NCBI GenBank assembly: GCA_036557785.1
Contig: DATBGZ010000037.1
Coordinates: 1-64,000 of the forward strand
Direction: 5' to 3'
Length of the DNA: 64,000 nucleotides
From: DATBGZ01 sp036557785
GTDB taxonomy: Bacteria > Actinomycetota > Actinomycetes > Mycobacteriales > Micromonosporaceae
The notes beneath the pieces were generated by a model. The model was not told the origin of the DNA and searched no databases. It was given only the letters and a program-made list of their open reading frames with translations. The position numbers and the translations under genes were made by a program. Numbering within the stretch: position 1 is the stretch's first letter; every line of letters begins with the position of its first letter. Positions 61,424-64,000 of this stretch are shown here, piece after piece.

Positions 61424-62719
61424 ATGCCGAGTGTCGAGACGCGATCATGGGAGCGCTTCGCCCTCCCCAACGGTCTGCGGGTGGTCCTTGCCCCGGACAG
61501 GTCGGCGCCGGTCGTGGGCGTCGCTGTCGTCTACGACGTCGGCATCCGGTCCGAGCCGCAGGGGCGCACGGGGTTCGCGCACCTTTTCGAGCATCTGATG
61601 TTCCAGGGCTCGGCGAACCTGGAGAAGCTGGCCCACTTCCGTTATGTGCAGGGCTCTGGCGGCCAGTTCAACGGCTCGACCCACCTGGACTACACCGACT
61701 ACTTCGAGATCCTGCCGAGCAACGCCCTGGAGCGAGCGCTGTTCCTGGAGGCCGACCGGATGCGCGGGCCACGGCTGACGGAGGAGAACCTGCGCAATCA
61801 GGTCGACGTGGTCAAGGAAGAGATCCGGGTCAACGTCCTCAACCGCCCGTACGGTGCGTTCCCCTGGCTCAAGCTGCCGCCCGTGCTCTTCGACACGTTC
61901 CCCAATGCCCACGATGGGTACGGCTCCTTCGACGACCTCGAGGCCGCGACCGTGTCGGACGCGGCCGACTTCTTCGAGCGGTACTACGCCGCGGGCAATG
62001 CCGTGCTGGCCGTCGCCGGCGACCTGGACGTGGCCCAGGCCACCGAGTTCGTCCAGCGTCACTTCAGCGATGTGCCGGCCCGCCCCGCTCCACCGAGGCC
62101 GGACTTCGCCGAGCCCGACCTCACCGCCGAGCGGCGAACGTCCTATGTGGATAAACTCGCCCCGCTGCCGGCCCTCGCCGCCGCCTGGCGCGTTCCCGAT
62201 CCGCTCACCGATCTGGCCAGCTACCTGCCCTACGTCGTGCTGGCCGAGGTGCTCACCGACGGTGACGCCTCCCGGTTGGTGCGGCGGCTGGTGCTCACGG
62301 ACCGGATCGTGACCAGCATCGGCGGCTATGTGAGCTTCATGGGCGACGCGTTTGATGTGCGCGATCCGACCGCTCTGCTGTTGGAGGCGCGCCTGCCGCC
62401 CGACGGTTCCGTGGACCGGGTGCTCGCGGTGACGGCGGAGGAGATCGACCGCGTCGCCCAGGACGGGCTCGACGAGGCCGAGCTCACCCGTACCGTGGCC
62501 CGCATGTCGACCCACCTGCTGCGCGAGGCGGACACCGTGCTCAACCGGGCACTGCGCCACGCGGTCTACGAGCAGCAGCGGGCCGATCCGGCGCTCTCGC
62601 ACGAGCTGCCCAGACGCCTGGCCGAGGTGAGCGAGGATCAGGTGCGCGCTGCAGCGGCCAGGTTGAGCGCGAACCGGCGTGCCGTGGTCGAGGTTGTCCC
62701 TGGGGGAGGTGCGCGGTGA
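61424..62719 (+). CDS. M16-family zinc peptidase, catalytic subunit
   Basis: 431 residues. Inverted zinc motif HLFEH (H53, E56, H57) with the distal glutamate in VVKEEIRVN. GRTGFAHLFEHLMFQGS is the canonical M16 block. C-terminal structural half as usual. ATG 61424. Processing-peptidase-like; cleaves small peptides or targeting sequences in the family. It is coupled to a second, motif-less M16 gene by a 4-bp overlap. Confidence 0.9.
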   Translation: MPSVETRSWERFALPNGLRVVLAPDRSAPVVGVAVVYDVGIRSEPQGRTGFAHLFEHLMFQGSANLEKLAHFRYVQGSGGQFNGSTHLDYTDYFEILPSNALERALFLEADRMRGPRLTEENLRNQVDVVKEEIRVNVLNRPYGAFPWLKLPPVLFDTFPNAHDGYGSFDDLEAATVSDAADFFERYYAAGNAVLAVAGDLDVAQATEFVQRHFSDVPARPAPPRPDFAEPDLTAERRTSYVDKLAPLPALAAAWRVPDPLTDLASYLPYVVLAEVLTDGDASRLVRRLVLTDRIVTSIGGYVSFMGDAFDVRDPTALLLEARLPPDGSVDRVLAVTAEEIDRVAQDGLDEAELTRTVARMSTHLLREADTVLNRALRHAVYEQQRADPALSHELPRRLAEVSEDQVRAAAARLSANRRAVVEVVPGGGAR

Positions 62720-64000
62720 CGACCGAGCTGCTGGTCGGCCCACGTGCGCTGCCGGCGCTGGAGGAGAACCGGCCGCTGGTGGTGCCGCCATCGGCGGAGC
62801 GCACGCTCGGCAACGGGCTGACCGTGATCGTGATCGAGCGCCGTTCGGTCCCGCTGGTCGAGGTGCGGCTGCGCATCCCGTTCGGCCGCGCGCAGCTCGA
62901 CCCGGGATTCGTCGCCCGCGCGATGCTCATGAGCCAGACGCTCTTCTCCGGGACGCCCACGATGTCCACTGTGGATATAGCCGCGGCCCTGCAGTCGGTC
63001 GGCGGCGCGCTGCACGCGGGCGTGGACGCGGATCGGCTGCTCATCTCCGGCAACGGTCTCGCCAGTGGGTTGGAGCGGATCCTGTCGATCCTCTCGGATG
63101 TGCTGCATGGCGCGAGCTACCCCGAGGGCGAGGTGACCACCGAGCGCTCCCGCTTGCTGGACCGCATCCGGGTGGCGCAGAGCCAGCCGTCGCACCTGGT
63201 GCGGGTGGCGTTGCTGCGGCGCATGTACGGCGAGCATCCCTACGGTATGCAGAGTCCGGCCGCGGTCGATGTCGCACCACTGCGGTCACCCGACCTGGCG
63301 GACCTGCACGCGTCCCGGGTGCACCCGGCCGGGGCCGTGCTCGTGATCGTGGGTGACGTCCATGCGTGGTCGGCCCTCGATATCGCCGAGGTGACCCTCG
63401 GCGGATGGGACGGATCCGGTGGGGCACAGGTGACGCCGCCTGTCCCGCCGCTGCGTCCCGGCCCGGTCGTGCTCGCGCACCGGCCGGAGTCGGTGCAGTC
63501 CTCGATCCGGCTGGCGCTGCCGGCCGTGGGACGGACACACCCCGATCACGCCGCGCTGCACCTGGCGAACCTCGTCTTCGGCGGCTACTTCTCATCCCGA
63601 TGGGTGGAGAACATCCGGGAGGACAAGGGCTACACGTACGGCCCACACTCCGCTGTGGACCACTCCGTCGCCGGCTCGTCGCTGATCCTCTCGGCCGAGG
63701 TGGCGACAAACGTCACGGCGGCCGCGCTGCTGGAGACGTACTACGAGCTGGGGCGAATCGCGACCGTGGCGCCGAACTCGGAGGAGCTGGAGCAGGCCAG
63801 GCGGTACGCGCTGGGGTCGCTGCTGCTGGGGATGTCCACCCAGGCCTCGCTCGCGGGGCTCGCCACGGCGTACGCGGCGTACGGCCTGCGGCTGGACTAC
63901 CTCGTCGAGCACACCGCCCGTCTGGCCGCCGCCAGCTCCGAGGAGGTCGCCGCCGCGGCCGCTACCTACCTCGCACCAGCCAAGGCCGTGACCGTGGTGC
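62716..64000 (+). CDS. M16-family subunit without zinc motif (truncated by window end)
   Basis: At least 428 codons, open to the end of the window. GTG 62716 overlaps the upstream M16 gene (GTGA). The position of HxxEH is occupied by ARAMLMSQTLFSGT, so it cannot bind zinc in that way. The substrate-binding block SSRWVENIREDKGYTYGPHS with the Arg-Tyr pair is intact. This matches the non-catalytic partner in M16B heterodimers. A CCACTGTGG site is at 62966-62974. Confidence 0.9.
   Translation, partial: MTTELLVGPRALPALEENRPLVVPPSAERTLGNGLTVIVIERRSVPLVEVRLRIPFGRAQLDPGFVARAMLMSQTLFSGTPTMSTVDIAAALQSVGGALHAGVDADRLLISGNGLASGLERILSILSDVLHGASYPEGEVTTERSRLLDRIRVAQSQPSHLVRVALLRRMYGEHPYGMQSPAAVDVAPLRSPDLADLHASRVHPAGAVLVIVGDVHAWSALDIAEVTLGGWDGSGGAQVTPPVPPLRPGPVVLAHRPESVQSSIRLALPAVGRTHPDHAALHLANLVFGGYFSSRWVENIREDKGYTYGPHSAVDHSVAGSSLILSAEVATNVTAAALLETYYELGRIATVAPNSEELEQARRYALGSLLLGMSTQASLAGLATAYAAYGLRLDYLVEHTARLAAASSEEVAAAAATYLAPAKAVTVV

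Overview
This window is a chromosomal segment of a high-GC actinomycete. GTG and TTG starts are frequent, genes are densely packed and many overlap by 4 bp. It carries the mycothiol gene mshB, the actinobacterial AdnAB helicase-nuclease pair, DUF3107, DUF3117 and DUF3152 proteins, MoeZ and a 7Fe ferredoxin of the FdxC type. The genus cannot be fixed from the sequence; a Micromonospora-, Frankia- or Pseudonocardia-like actinomycete would fit. There are no rRNA or tRNA genes, CRISPR arrays, insertion sequences or obvious prophage. Most genes are conserved housekeeping functions.

Layout. 1-6283: TldD (cut by the window edge), an S9 dipeptidyl peptidase, mshB with its membrane-protein partner, a second membrane protein and a GNAT acetyltransferase. 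6383-13843: ferredoxin, then three genes of the succinylase branch of lysine/diaminopimelate synthesis (dapC, dapD, dapE), two tandem LOG-family genes, a DivIVA-domain membrane protein, an SRPBCC protein and 3-methyladenine glycosylase tag. 13856-21821: DUF3117 gene with a hairpin-rich leader, leucyl aminopeptidase, HtrA protease, TatB, an Mrp-type Fe-S carrier ATPase, DUF1003 and an MgtE-N/CBS protein. 21900-27588: PhzF, a DMT transporter, two SDRs, three DUF4190 paralogues (two almost identical in part) and a CoA-binding protein. 27651-30190: a radical SAM protein of the Rv2578c type interrupted by a LAGLIDADG intein exactly at its Fe-S motif, with a LexA-box-like site over its start codon, and thioredoxin. 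30499-37257: SpoU methyltransferase, a 52-residue membrane protein, PH-domain protein, PHP phosphoesterase, small membrane proteins, an MpaB-type protein and an MFS transporter with a 30-bp tandem repeat. 37340-47322: RecB-like nuclease, RhlE-type helicase, DUF3107, TetR regulator, a large repeat-bearing protein, alpha/beta hydrolase, DUF3152 protein, MoeZ and a prenyltransferase-like protein. 47378-59877: M48 protease, proB, alkyltransferase-like protein, sugar-type transporter plus PLP decarboxylase, then adnA-adnB. 59939-64000: an LPxTG surface protein and a pair of M16 peptidase subunits.

Genes working together include dapC/dapD/dapE, adnA/adnB (double-strand break resection), the M16 pair (one catalytic, one degenerate), the transporter/decarboxylase pair, and envelope quality control and export (HtrA with TatB). 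Gene content and order from mshB to the MgtE-N gene, and from the helicase to adnB, resemble two blocks known in Mycobacterium tuberculosis (about Rv1170-Rv1232c and Rv3201c-Rv3211).

The most interesting signals are: the intein plus SOS-like site on the radical SAM gene; an over-represented palindrome, CCAC(A/T)GTGG, found at 14 positions mostly inside genes where it forces rare Thr codons; and the recent tandem DUF4190 duplication.
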